Shown one piece after another: positions 34,856 through 41,982 of a stretch of 64,000 nt of DNA (the first letter of the stretch is position 1; every line of letters begins with the position of its first letter). Both the position numbers and the translations under genes were made by a program. The stretch spans positions 1-64,000 of the forward strand of contig CAXBCH010000015.1 of the NCBI GenBank assembly GCA_963974125.1, read 5' to 3'. This DNA comes from Haliea sp963974125 (GTDB lineage Bacteria > Pseudomonadota > Gammaproteobacteria > Pseudomonadales > Halieaceae). The notes under the pieces are model-generated. The model searched no databases. It was not told the DNA's origin and worked only from the letters and a program-made list of their open reading frames with translations.

Positions 34856-35767
34856 TTAACGCCCCTGCAGCAGGAATTCCAGCAAGGCTTTCTGCGCGTG
34901 CAGCCGGTTTTCCGCCTCGTCCCAGATGACCGTATCGGCCGCGTCCATCAGCCCGGCGCTGATCTCCTCGCCGCGGTGGGCGGGAAGGCAGTGCATGTAG
35001 AGGGCATCGCTGGCCGCATGCGCCAGCAGCGCTTCGTTCACCTGGTAGGGAGCGAACTGGCGCGCGCGGGTTTTCTGTTCTGCCTCCTGGCCCATGGAAG
35101 CCCAGACATCGGTGACCACCAGGTCCGCCCCGCGCACGGCTGCCAGCGGGTCGTGGCTGAGCTGCACCCGGTCGCGATTGGCCGCCAGCAGTTCCGGCCT
35201 GGGTTCGAAACCGGGTGGGCAGGCAATGTGCAGCTGGAAGTCGAACTGGCGGGCGGCATTGATGTAGGACTGGCACATGTTGTTGCCGTCCCCGACCCAG
35301 CAGGCGGTCTTGCCCGCCACCGGACCGCGGTGCTCGGTCCAGGTCTGCATGTCCGCCAGCAGCTGGCAGGGATGGAAGTCGTCGGTGAGGGCGTTGATCA
35401 CCGGCACCGAGGAATGCTCGGCAAAGGTTTCGACAATGTCGTGGCCAAAGGTCCGGATCATCACGATGTCGACCATCGAGGAGATCACCCGGGCGCTGTC
35501 CTCGATCGGCTCGCCGCGGCCGAGCTGGGTGTCCTGGGGGGACAGGAACATGGCGTGCCCGCCCAGCTGGGCCATGCCGGCCTCGAAGGACACCCGTGTG
35601 CGGGTGGAGGACTTGGCGAAAATCATGCCCAGCACCTTGCCCTGGAAGCGGCGCTGGTCCTGGCCTTCGCGGTGTGCGCGCTTCATTTCCGAAGCCCGCG
35701 CGATCAGCCCCTGCAGCTCGGCCGGAGTGAAATCGAGAAGGGTGAGAAAGTGCCGGGGTGAAGCCAT
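34856..35767 (-). CDS. argF: Ornithine carbamoyltransferase
   Basis: Joins ornithine and carbamoyl phosphate to give citrulline in arginine synthesis. The 303-residue protein has the carbamoyl-phosphate motif SSTRTRVSFEAG (residues 53-64), the carbamoyl-binding HPCQLLAD-type block (FHPCQLLADMQT) and the ornithine-site motif HCLPAHRGEE near residue 262. It begins 30 bases after argD in the same direction, forming an argD-argF operon. The intergenic region after its stop (about 290 bases up to nrdA) holds the nrd control sites. Confidence 0.97.
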   Translation of the reverse strand: MASPRHFLTLLDFTPAELQGLIARASEMKRAHREGQDQRRFQGKVLGMIFAKSSTRTRVSFEAGMAQLGGHAMFLSPQDTQLGRGEPIEDSARVISSMVDIVMIRTFGHDIVETFAEHSSVPVINALTDDFHPCQLLADMQTWTEHRGPVAGKTACWVGDGNNMCQSYINAARQFDFQLHIACPPGFEPRPELLAANRDRVQLSHDPLAAVRGADLVVTDVWASMGQEAEQKTRARQFAPYQVNEALLAHAASDALYMHCLPAHRGEEISAGLMDAADTVIWDEAENRLHAQKALLEFLLQGR

Positions 35768-35797
35768 GGGATGTTCCTGCGGGAAAGTGCCGGGACC

Positions 35798-36964
35798 TCA
35801 GTCGAAGTCCCGGATCAGGGTTACAAGGCCTGCGGCCAGTTCGTCGAGCTCCGCATCGCTGCAGATCAGTGGTGGCAGCAGGCGGATGGTGTGGCCGGCG
35901 GTGACGTTGATCAGCAGTCCCGCCGCCAGAGCCCGGGCCACCAGCTCGCCGCAGTCGCGGTGCAGCTGCACGCCGAGCATCAGGCCGCGGCCGCGAATCT
36001 CCACCAGCCCCGGGTAGTCCGCGAGGCCCTCCTGCAGGTGCTGGCGCAGTCGGGCACCGGCTGCGGTGGCGCGCGCCGCGAGTTGCTCGTTGACGACCGT
36101 GTTGACGACTGCCAGGCCCGCAGCACAGGCCAGCGGGTTGCCGCCGTAGGTGGAGCCGTGGTTGCCGGCGGCGAAGACGGTTGCCGCGGGGCCCCGCGCC
36201 AGGCAGGCGCCGATCGGGACGCCATTGCCCAGGCCCTTGGCGGTGGTGATCACGTCCGCCACCACGCCCATGCCCTGGCAGGCGAAGTAGTCTCCGGCCC
36301 GCCCGTTGCCACACTGCACCTCATCCAGCATCAGCAGCCACTGCTGCTGGTCGCAGAGTGCGCGCAGGCCCTGCATGAACTCCGGCTCCGCCTCCCGGAT
36401 TCCGCCCTCGCCCTGGATGGGCTCGACCAGCACCGCGACCACATCGGGATTGTTGGCCGCGATCTGCCGCACTGCCTCCAGGTCGTTCAGGGGGGCGCGG
36501 GTGAAGCCGCTGACCAGAGGCTCGAACCCGGCCTGGATCTTGCGGTTGCCGGTGGCGCTCAGGGTGGCCAGGGTGCGGCCGTGAAAGGCGTTCTCGAATA
36601 CGATGACAGTGGGCTTGCCGATGCCGCGCTGGTGGCCATAGAGCCGCGCCAGCTTGATCGCGGCCTCGTTGGCCTCGGCACCGGAGTTGCAGAAAAACGC
36701 CGTCTCCATGCCGGACACCGCGGTGAGCGCAGCCGCCAGTTCTTCCTGGGCGGCGATGTGGTACAGGTTGGACGTGTGCAGCAGGCGCCCGGCCTGTTCG
36801 CGGATCGCCGCGGTCACCGCCGGATGGGCGTGGCCCAGGTTGGTCACACTGATGCCGCAGAGCGCGTCGAGGTAGCGACGGCCGTCGGTGTCGAACAGGT
36901 AGGCGCCCTCGCCGTGACTGAAGGTCACGGGCAGCCTGGCATAGGTTTGCATCAATGCGGACAC
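35798..36964 (-). CDS. argD: Acetylornithine aminotransferase (class III, PLP)
   Basis: Transfers an amino group to N-acetylglutamate semialdehyde in arginine synthesis. The 388-residue enzyme contains the PLP phosphate loop NSGAEANEAAIKLAR, the cofactor aspartate in LMLDEVQCGNGR and the Schiff-base lysine in VITTAKGLGNGVPIGA. I start at GTG 36964 with GGGAG upstream; a start at 37015 would add 17 non-family residues and would lie upstream of the GTG inside the leader hairpin region. Assignment as ArgD over other class III transaminases rests on the adjacent argF. The leader carries a terminator-like hairpin. Confidence 0.94.
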   Translation of the reverse strand: MSALMQTYARLPVTFSHGEGAYLFDTDGRRYLDALCGISVTNLGHAHPAVTAAIREQAGRLLHTSNLYHIAAQEELAAALTAVSGMETAFFCNSGAEANEAAIKLARLYGHQRGIGKPTVIVFENAFHGRTLATLSATGNRKIQAGFEPLVSGFTRAPLNDLEAVRQIAANNPDVVAVLVEPIQGEGGIREAEPEFMQGLRALCDQQQWLLMLDEVQCGNGRAGDYFACQGMGVVADVITTAKGLGNGVPIGACLARGPAATVFAAGNHGSTYGGNPLACAAGLAVVNTVVNEQLAARATAAGARLRQHLQEGLADYPGLVEIRGRGLMLGVQLHRDCGELVARALAAGLLINVTAGHTIRLLPPLICSDAELDELAAGLVTLIRDFD

Positions 36965-37013
36965 CGGTACGCTCTCCCTGGTGCAAAGGCCCTGATTGCG
37001 GGCCCTGAAACGC

Positions 37014-37034
37014 AAAAAGGCAGCGCAAGCTGCC
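37014..37034 (-). terminator. Terminator-like hairpin at the start of the argD leader
   Basis: On the minus strand the stem GGCAGC/GCTGCC with a 4-base loop (37019-37034) is followed by five T residues (37014-37018). It lies between the predicted argD promoter and the argD start, with no upstream minus-strand gene to terminate, so it is a candidate attenuator. Confidence 0.6.
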
Positions 37035-37047
37035 CGTTGGAACAGGG

Positions 37048-37076
37048 ATAATAGCGGTATCTCAAGCGGTTGGCAA
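37048..37076 (-). promoter_or_regulatory. Predicted sigma-70 promoter of argD-argF
   Basis: On the minus strand TTGCCA (37071-37076) and TATTAT (37048-37053) are separated by 17 bases; each matches consensus at 5 of 6 positions. The transcript would begin near 37041, about 77 bases before the argD GTG. Confidence 0.7.
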
Positions 37077-37202
37077 TTTGTTGCGGCGTCCGTCCAAAAA
37101 GCAAACTCTGGCGCCGGGTGCCTGTGTTTTGTCGCCGAATCAGTTAAACTTTACGGTACATTTCTGGTCCTACGACCTACCACGATCAAGGCCGAATACT
37201 CC

Positions 37203-37532
37203 ATGGATATCATCGACACCATCAAAGAACAGATCGCAAACAACGGCATTCTGCTGTACATGAAAGGCTCGCCCAACCAGCCCCAGTGTGGCTTCTCCGC
37301 GCAGACGGTACAGGCGCTGATGGCTTGCGGGGAGCGCTTTGCCTACGTCGACATTCTCGCGAATCCGGATATTCGCGCCAACCTGCCGAAGTACGCCAAC
37401 TGGCCGACCTTTCCCCAGCTGTGGATCAACGGCGAGCTGATTGGCGGCTGCGATATCGTCAACGAGATGTTCGAGAGTGGCGAGTTGCAGACGCTGGTGA
37501 AGGAAGCGGCTGCCGCACAGAGCACGAGCTGA
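37203..37532 (+). CDS. grxD: Monothiol glutaredoxin, CGFS type
   Basis: A 109-residue Grx4-type protein that binds and transfers [2Fe-2S] clusters with glutathione. The active site is CGFS with Cys29, preceded by LYMKGSPNQPQ; WPTFPQLWINGELIGGCDI holds the glutathione-binding TFPQ and GGCD motifs. I start at ATG 37203, since the frame upstream has no family match. It sits next to bfr and bfd, which are also iron genes, but is convergent with them. A phased 15-bp repeat follows its stop. Confidence 0.97.
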   Translation: MDIIDTIKEQIANNGILLYMKGSPNQPQCGFSAQTVQALMACGERFAYVDILANPDIRANLPKYANWPTFPQLWINGELIGGCDIVNEMFESGELQTLVKEAAAAQSTS

Positions 37533-37586
37533 CGGCAGCGCCGCTGAAGGCAGCCCCGCTGAGGGCAGCCCCGCTGAGGGCAGCCC
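37533..37586 (+). repeat. 15-bp tandem repeat with in-frame TGA codons after grxD
   Basis: Three units of the form NGGCAGCCCCGCTGA (37533-37547 with one base change in the core, 37548-37562, 37563-37577) and a partial fourth follow the grxD TGA without a gap. All are in the grxD frame, so TGA recurs at 37530, 37545, 37560 and 37575. Confidence 0.87.
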
Positions 37587-37603
37587 TTGGGTGAGGCTGC
37601 CTG

Positions 37604-38086
37604 TCAGTCGGGCTTGACCGTGTGCATCGCGGTCTGCAGGTAATTCTCGAGGCCGATCGTCTCGATCAGCCCCAGCTGCGTTTCCAGCCAGTCAATGTGC
37701 TCTTCCTCGCCCGCCAGAATATCCGCCAACAGGTCCCTGGAGGCATAATCGCCTACCGCCTCGCAGTGAGCGATGGCTTCCTTGAGGTCCTTGTGCCCCA
37801 GGTGTTCCAGCTTCAGGTCGCAGCGCAGGGCTTCCGCCGTGTTTTCCCCGATCAGGAGCTTGCCCAGATCCTGCAGGTTGGGCAGTCCTTCCAAAAACAG
37901 GATGCGCTGGATGAGCCGGTCCGCGTGCTTCATCTCGTCGATGGATTCGTGGTACTCGTGAGCGGCCAGTTCCTGCAGGCCCCAGTCGCGGTACATGCGC
38001 GAGTGCAGGAAGTACTGGTTGATGGCAACGAGCTCGTTGCCGAGGATCTTGTTGAGGTGTTCGATTACCTGGGGGTCGCCTTTCAC
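37604..38086 (-). CDS. bfr: Bacterioferritin
   Basis: A 160-residue heme-containing iron-storage subunit that assembles as a 24-mer. The ferroxidase ligands E18, E51 and H54 are visible, with E94, E127 and H130 in the second half, and Met52 is the heme ligand. The start is GTG 38086 (VKGDPQVIEHLNKILGNEL) with GGAGAT upstream; longer starts would run into the bfd region in another frame. Bfd, which removes stored iron, is encoded about 100 bases upstream on the same strand. Confidence 0.96.
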   Translation of the reverse strand: MKGDPQVIEHLNKILGNELVAINQYFLHSRMYRDWGLQELAAHEYHESIDEMKHADRLIQRILFLEGLPNLQDLGKLLIGENTAEALRCDLKLEHLGHKDLKEAIAHCEAVGDYASRDLLADILAGEEEHIDWLETQLGLIETIGLENYLQTAMHTVKPD

Positions 38087-38183
38087 GTTGAATCTCCGGG
38101 GAAACAGGGGAACTGGGATGATGAGCTTGCAGGGATCTCGCGACCGGGTCAACCATCGATACGGCGCGCAGGGCCGGGCGGTG

Positions 38184-38387
38184 TCAGCTTGCGGCGTAGA
38201 ACAGGGCCTGCTCCGGGGGCTGTTCCAGCAATGATTCGTGCAGTACGTCCGCGGCAAGCGCGCTGCACTTGCCGCAGCGACTGGCGACGCCGAGGCAGTC
38301 GCGCAATTCATCAACCGAGCTGACGCCCTCGTGGGCAGCCGCTCGAATCTGATGGTCGGTAATTCCCTTGCAGACACATACATACAT
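38184..38387 (-). CDS. bfd: Bacterioferritin-associated ferredoxin
   Basis: A 67-residue [2Fe-2S] ferredoxin that reduces bacterioferritin to release iron. The cluster cysteines are C4, C6, C38 and C41 (YVCVCKGIT and RCGKCSALA), the typical Bfd spacing. Its length matches E. coli Bfd. A Fur-box-like sequence stands 35-53 bases upstream, consistent with induction in iron shortage. It precedes bfr on the same strand. Confidence 0.95.
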   Translation of the reverse strand: MYVCVCKGITDHQIRAAAHEGVSSVDELRDCLGVASRCGKCSALAADVLHESLLEQPPEQALFYAAS

Positions 38388-38421
38388 AGGCTGTTCACCT
38401 GCGACTGAAACTGCCTGCCAG

Positions 38422-38440
38422 AGTAATGCTAATGAGAATT
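38422..38440. promoter_or_regulatory. Candidate Fur box upstream of bfd
   Basis: The 19-bp AGTAATGCTAATGAGAATT shares the AATG.TAAT core with the Fur consensus GATAATGATAATCATTATC and lies in the short space before bfd. Repression by Fur-Fe2+ would fit a gene for iron release. Confidence 0.6.
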
Positions 38441-38465
38441 GTTGTCAACAAAAGCCGTGCCGGCA

Positions 38466-39104
38466 TTAGCGGCCTGCGGGCAGGTCCAGCAGCTGCTGCA
38501 GCCGGTACTCCACCAGCGGCAAGCGGTCATTGCCGAAGTACATGTCATCGCCCTGGATGAACAGGGTGGGGGAGCCATAGCCTCCCCGCGCCACCAGCTC
38601 GTCGGTGTTTGCCCGCAGTCGATCCTTGTAGGCCTGGTCAGTGGTCGCTGCCAGCAGGGCGTCGGGATTGAGGCCAACCGCGGCGGCGATGTCCGCCAGC
38701 ACCTCGGGCCGGGAAATATCCCGGTTATCCCCCCAGTAGGCTGCAAACACCGCCTCCGACCAGGGCACCAGCAGGTCCTGGTCGCCGGCATACAACGCTC
38801 CGCGCATTGCCCGCGCCGAGTTGACCGGAAATACATCCGGATGGTTGATGCGCAGGCCGCAGAATTCGGCCCAGTCTGCCAGGTCTTTCTGGTAGTGCCG
38901 GAGGCGCCGTGGATTGTTGAACATCCCTTCCCGGGCGGCATAAAGGTCCTTATTGACCGCATTGAAAACGCCGCCGACCAGGATCGGGCGCCAGTGCACG
39001 GGCACGTCGAGCCGCGCGCTCAGGGGCTGGAGGCGGTGGAACGCCAGGTAGGTCCAGGGGCTGGAACAGTCGTAGAAGCATTCGAGCAGGGGTGGGGGGT
39101 GCAT
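38466..39104 (-). CDS. 2-hydroxychromene-2-carboxylate isomerase / DsbA-family protein
   Basis: A 212-residue thioredoxin-fold protein of the kappa-class glutathione transferase group. The active-site segment FYDCSSPWTYLAF (residues 10-22) has the Ser of HCCA isomerases rather than a CxxC pair, and YGSPTLFIQGDDMYFGNDRLP is the C-terminal cis-Pro block. The real substrate is uncertain: HCCA isomerase names are often given to general GST-kappa-like enzymes. It starts at ATG 39104, divergent from proA. A long open frame extends upstream across proA but is only the complement of proA. Confidence 0.86.
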   Translation of the reverse strand: MHPPPLLECFYDCSSPWTYLAFHRLQPLSARLDVPVHWRPILVGGVFNAVNKDLYAAREGMFNNPRRLRHYQKDLADWAEFCGLRINHPDVFPVNSARAMRGALYAGDQDLLVPWSEAVFAAYWGDNRDISRPEVLADIAAAVGLNPDALLAATTDQAYKDRLRANTDELVARGGYGSPTLFIQGDDMYFGNDRLPLVEYRLQQLLDLPAGR

Positions 39105-39155
39105 GGCGGCTCCGGTGTTTTGATCCAGAGTAGCACACGTCCGGCGGCCTTCAGG

Positions 39156-39161
39156 TATAAT
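39156..39161 (+). promoter_or_regulatory. -10 box of the proA/nadD cluster promoter
   Basis: A perfect TATAAT lies 30 bases before the proA ATG, in the intergenic space shared with the isomerase gene. No good -35 hexamer is found at 16-18 bases upstream, so the promoter may need an activator or be weak. Confidence 0.45.
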
Positions 39162-39191
39162 CGTGTTTTGTCTTGGGTCCGGTAAGCGGTA

Positions 39192-40448
39192 ATGAGTGTT
39201 GAGCAGTACATGCAGGAGCTGGGTCGCGCTGCCCGCGCCGCGTCCCGGCAGGTTGCGGCTGCGCCCACGGCGCAGCGCAATGCCGCCCTGTTGGCCACCT
39301 GTGCCGCGCTGGACGAGTCCCGTGCGGCGCTGGTCGCAGCCAATGCCGAAGACCTTGCCCGCGGCCGTGAACGCGGCCTTGACGCCGCTCTGCTGGACCG
39401 CCTGCAACTGACCCCAGCTGCCATTGACGCCATGCTGACCGGTCTGCGTCAAGTTGCCGCCCTGGCGGACCCGGTGGGCAGTATCAGCGACGTCAAGACC
39501 ATGCCCAGCGGCATTCAGGTGGGCCGGATGCGGGTGCCCCTGGGGGTGATTGGTATCATCTACGAGTCCCGTCCCAATGTGACGGTGGAAGCGGCCAGCC
39601 TGTGCCTGAAGGCGGGCAATGCCACCATCCTGCGCGGCGGCTCCGAGGCCCTGGCCTCCAATGCGGCCATCGCCGCCTGCATCACCCGCGGGCTGGAGTC
39701 CGCCGGCCTGCCCGCCACCGCGGTACAGGTGGTGGCTACCGCCGATCGCGCCGCGGTCGGGGCGATGATTGCCATGCCCGAGTATGTCGATGTCATCGTC
39801 CCCCGCGGCGGCAAGGGCCTGATTGAGCGCATCAGCCGGGAGGCCCGGGTGCCGGTGATCAAGCACCTGGACGGTGTCTGCCATGTCTATATAGACGCTG
39901 GCGCCGACCACACCATGGCACTGGAGATTGCGCTCAACGCCAAGACCCAGCGCTACGGCACCTGCAATACCATGGAAACCCTGCTGGTGGCGGCGGCGGA
40001 AGCCGGCAGTTTGCTGCCGCAACTGGCGGCGGCCTTCGCGTCCAGGGGGGTCGAGCTGCGCGGCTGCGAGCGCAGCCTTGAACTGCTGCCGGCGATTACT
40101 GCGGCCACGGAGCAGGACTGGCATGAGGAGTACCTGGCGCCAGTGCTGGCGCTGCGGGTGGTGGACGACCTGGATGCGGCCATTGCCCACATCAACCACT
40201 ATGGTTCGCAGCATACCGACAGCATCGTGACCCGGGATCACGGCAACGCCATGCGGTTTCTGCGGGAGGTCGATTCCAGCTCGGTGATGGTCAATGCGTC
40301 CACCCGTTTCGCCGACGGCTTCGAGTACGGTCTCGGGGCGGAGATCGGCATTTCCACGGACAAGCTTCACGCCCGCGGCCCGGTGGGCCTGGAGGGCCTG
40401 ACCTCCCAGAAGTATATTGTCTTTGGCGAGGGGCAGGTTCGCCGTTGA
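39192..40448 (+). CDS. proA: Glutamate-5-semialdehyde dehydrogenase (gamma-glutamyl phosphate reductase)
   Basis: Reduces gamma-glutamyl phosphate with NADPH in proline synthesis. The 418-residue aldehyde-dehydrogenase-fold enzyme has the cofactor-site stretch VPLGVIGIIYESRPNVTVEAASLCLKAGNA and the catalytic Cys258 in RYGTCNTMETLLV. The C-terminal block DGFEYGLGAEIGISTDKLHARGPVGLEGLT is diagnostic. It overlaps nadD by 4 bases, placing proline synthesis at the head of the nadD-rsfS-rlmH cluster, as in several gammaproteobacteria. Confidence 0.98.
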   Translation: MSVEQYMQELGRAARAASRQVAAAPTAQRNAALLATCAALDESRAALVAANAEDLARGRERGLDAALLDRLQLTPAAIDAMLTGLRQVAALADPVGSISDVKTMPSGIQVGRMRVPLGVIGIIYESRPNVTVEAASLCLKAGNATILRGGSEALASNAAIAACITRGLESAGLPATAVQVVATADRAAVGAMIAMPEYVDVIVPRGGKGLIERISREARVPVIKHLDGVCHVYIDAGADHTMALEIALNAKTQRYGTCNTMETLLVAAAEAGSLLPQLAAAFASRGVELRGCERSLELLPAITAATEQDWHEEYLAPVLALRVVDDLDAAIAHINHYGSQHTDSIVTRDHGNAMRFLREVDSSSVMVNASTRFADGFEYGLGAEIGISTDKLHARGPVGLEGLTSQKYIVFGEGQVRR

Positions 40449-41101
40449 CTGCGACCGCGGCCAACGCCAGCCCCGTGGCCGTCCTTGGCGGCACCTTCAA
40501 CCCCATACACAACGGCCACCTGCGCTCGGCGCTGGAACTGGTGGAGTTGCTGGGTCTGGAACGCCTGCACCTGATGCCCTGTGCCAACCCGCCGCATCGG
40601 CAGGCGCCCGCCTGTACCGCGGAGCAGAGGGCCGACATGGTCGAGTTGGCGGTGGCGGGAGAGCCGCGGCTGATCTGCGATCGGCGCGAACTGGCGCGCA
40701 GTGGCCCATCCTGGACCGTCGACAGCCTGGCGGGTTTGCGGGCCGAATACGGTCCCGAGCGCAGTCTGGGCCTGGTGATGGGCTGCGACGCGCTGCTGGG
40801 CCTGGAGCGCTGGCATCGCTGGCAGGCGCTGCTGGACTACGCTCACATCATCGTCATAGCGCGTCCGGGCTGGCATCTACCCGGGGCCGGTGCGGTGGCC
40901 GACTGGCTGGCGCGACACCGGATGACGGATGCCAGTGCGCTGCGGGGGCAGGCCGCAGGTGGCATACTGGTGCTGGAATTGCGCCCCCTGGCGATTTCCT
41001 CTACCGAGATCCGGGTCCTCTGCAGCGCGCAGCGGTCCGCGCGCTACCTGCTGCCAGAGCCCGTACTGGACTATATTGAAACCCATCAGCTGTACCGCTG
41101 A
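40445..41101 (+). CDS. nadD: Nicotinate-nucleotide adenylyltransferase
   Basis: Adenylates nicotinate mononucleotide to deamido-NAD. The 218-residue protein has the nucleotidyltransferase motif GGTFNPIHNGHLR (residues 15-27, with the HxGH signature) and the second motif LAISSTEIR near the C-terminus. It starts with TTG inside the proA stop codon region and is followed 33 bases later by rsfS, the standard order. Confidence 0.97.
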   Translation: MTATAANASPVAVLGGTFNPIHNGHLRSALELVELLGLERLHLMPCANPPHRQAPACTAEQRADMVELAVAGEPRLICDRRELARSGPSWTVDSLAGLRAEYGPERSLGLVMGCDALLGLERWHRWQALLDYAHIIVIARPGWHLPGAGAVADWLARHRMTDASALRGQAAGGILVLELRPLAISSTEIRVLCSAQRSARYLLPEPVLDYIETHQLYR

Positions 41102-41134
41102 CGATAAACGATCACCTGGAGAGAACCCGACCGG

Positions 41135-41470
41135 ATGCAAGCCGAAGCCCTGAAAGAACTAGTTGTTGCAGCCCTTGAAGAGATCAAGGGCGTCAACATC
41201 GTAACCCTCGATGTCCGCCAGCTGACCGATGTCATGGACTACCTGGTAATAGCCAGCGGCACCTCCAACCGGCACGTGAAGTCGCTGGCTGACAATGTCT
41301 GCATGGCAGCCAAGAAGGAAGGCGTGCGCCCCCTGGGCGTCGAGGGTGAGAACCCCGGCGAGTGGGTGCTGGTGGACTTTGGCGATGTGGTGGCGCATGT
41401 CATGCTGCCGGCAACCCGCGATTTCTATGACCTGGAGCGGCTCTGGGTCGATATCCGACCGGAGTCCTGA
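41135..41470 (+). CDS. rsfS: Ribosome silencing factor RsfS
   Basis: A 111-residue protein that binds ribosomal protein L14 and blocks subunit joining during starvation. It has the family run VTLDVRQLTDVMDYLVIASGTSNRHVKSLADNV and ends with EWVLVDFGDVVAHVMLPATRDFYDLERLW. A GGAGAG lies upstream at a suitable distance. Its TGA overlaps the rlmH ATG by one base, implying coupled translation. Confidence 0.97.
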   Translation: MQAEALKELVVAALEEIKGVNIVTLDVRQLTDVMDYLVIASGTSNRHVKSLADNVCMAAKKEGVRPLGVEGENPGEWVLVDFGDVVAHVMLPATRDFYDLERLWVDIRPES

Positions 41471-41940
41471 TGCGGCTGACGGTGATCACCGTTGGCGGCA
41501 AGATGCCGGCATGGGTGGACGCAGGCGTGGCCGAATACAGCAAGCGCCTGCCGCGGGAGATCCGCCTGCAGTGGCGCGAACTGCCACTCGCCCGTCGCGG
41601 CCGGGACAGCAAGCCGGAAGCGCTGCGGGAGCGGGAGGGCGAGCAGATCATGAAGGCGGTGCCCGCCGGCGACCAGGTCATCGCCCTGGATGTTCGCGGC
41701 GACAACTGGAGCACGGAGCAGCTGGCACAGCGGATCGCCAGCTGGCAGATGTCCGGCGCCAATGTCAGCCTGCTGATCGGCGGTCCGGACGGTCTCTCCG
41801 GCGCTTGCCTGGCGCTGGCCCGGCAGCGCTGGTCCCTGAGTGCGCTGACCCTGCCGCACCCGCTGGTACGGGTTTTGCTGGCGGAACAGCTCTACCGCGC
41901 TTGGACAATCACTGCCGGGCACCCGTATCATCGCCCCTGA
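41470..41940 (+). CDS. rlmH: 23S rRNA (pseudouridine1915-N3)-methyltransferase
   Basis: Methylates pseudouridine 1915 in helix 69 of 23S rRNA using S-adenosylmethionine. The 156-residue SPOUT enzyme shows the knot motif VSLLIGGPDGLS and a C-terminal ALTLPHPLVRVLLAEQLYRAWTITAGHPYHR that closes the active site. It follows rsfS and precedes the elongasome genes mrdA-mrdB, the conserved order. Confidence 0.97.
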   Translation: MRLTVITVGGKMPAWVDAGVAEYSKRLPREIRLQWRELPLARRGRDSKPEALREREGEQIMKAVPAGDQVIALDVRGDNWSTEQLAQRIASWQMSGANVSLLIGGPDGLSGACLALARQRWSLSALTLPHPLVRVLLAEQLYRAWTITAGHPYHRP

Positions 41941-41982
41941 GGCGCGCCCCCAGACCGGTAACCGCGCAAGCGACAGGACTTC

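Noticed and set aside
39105..40370. N-terminal extension fusing a long frame to the isomerase-like gene
   Set aside because: The extra 422 codons are the complement of proA; the thioredoxin-fold protein starts naturally at ATG 39104.
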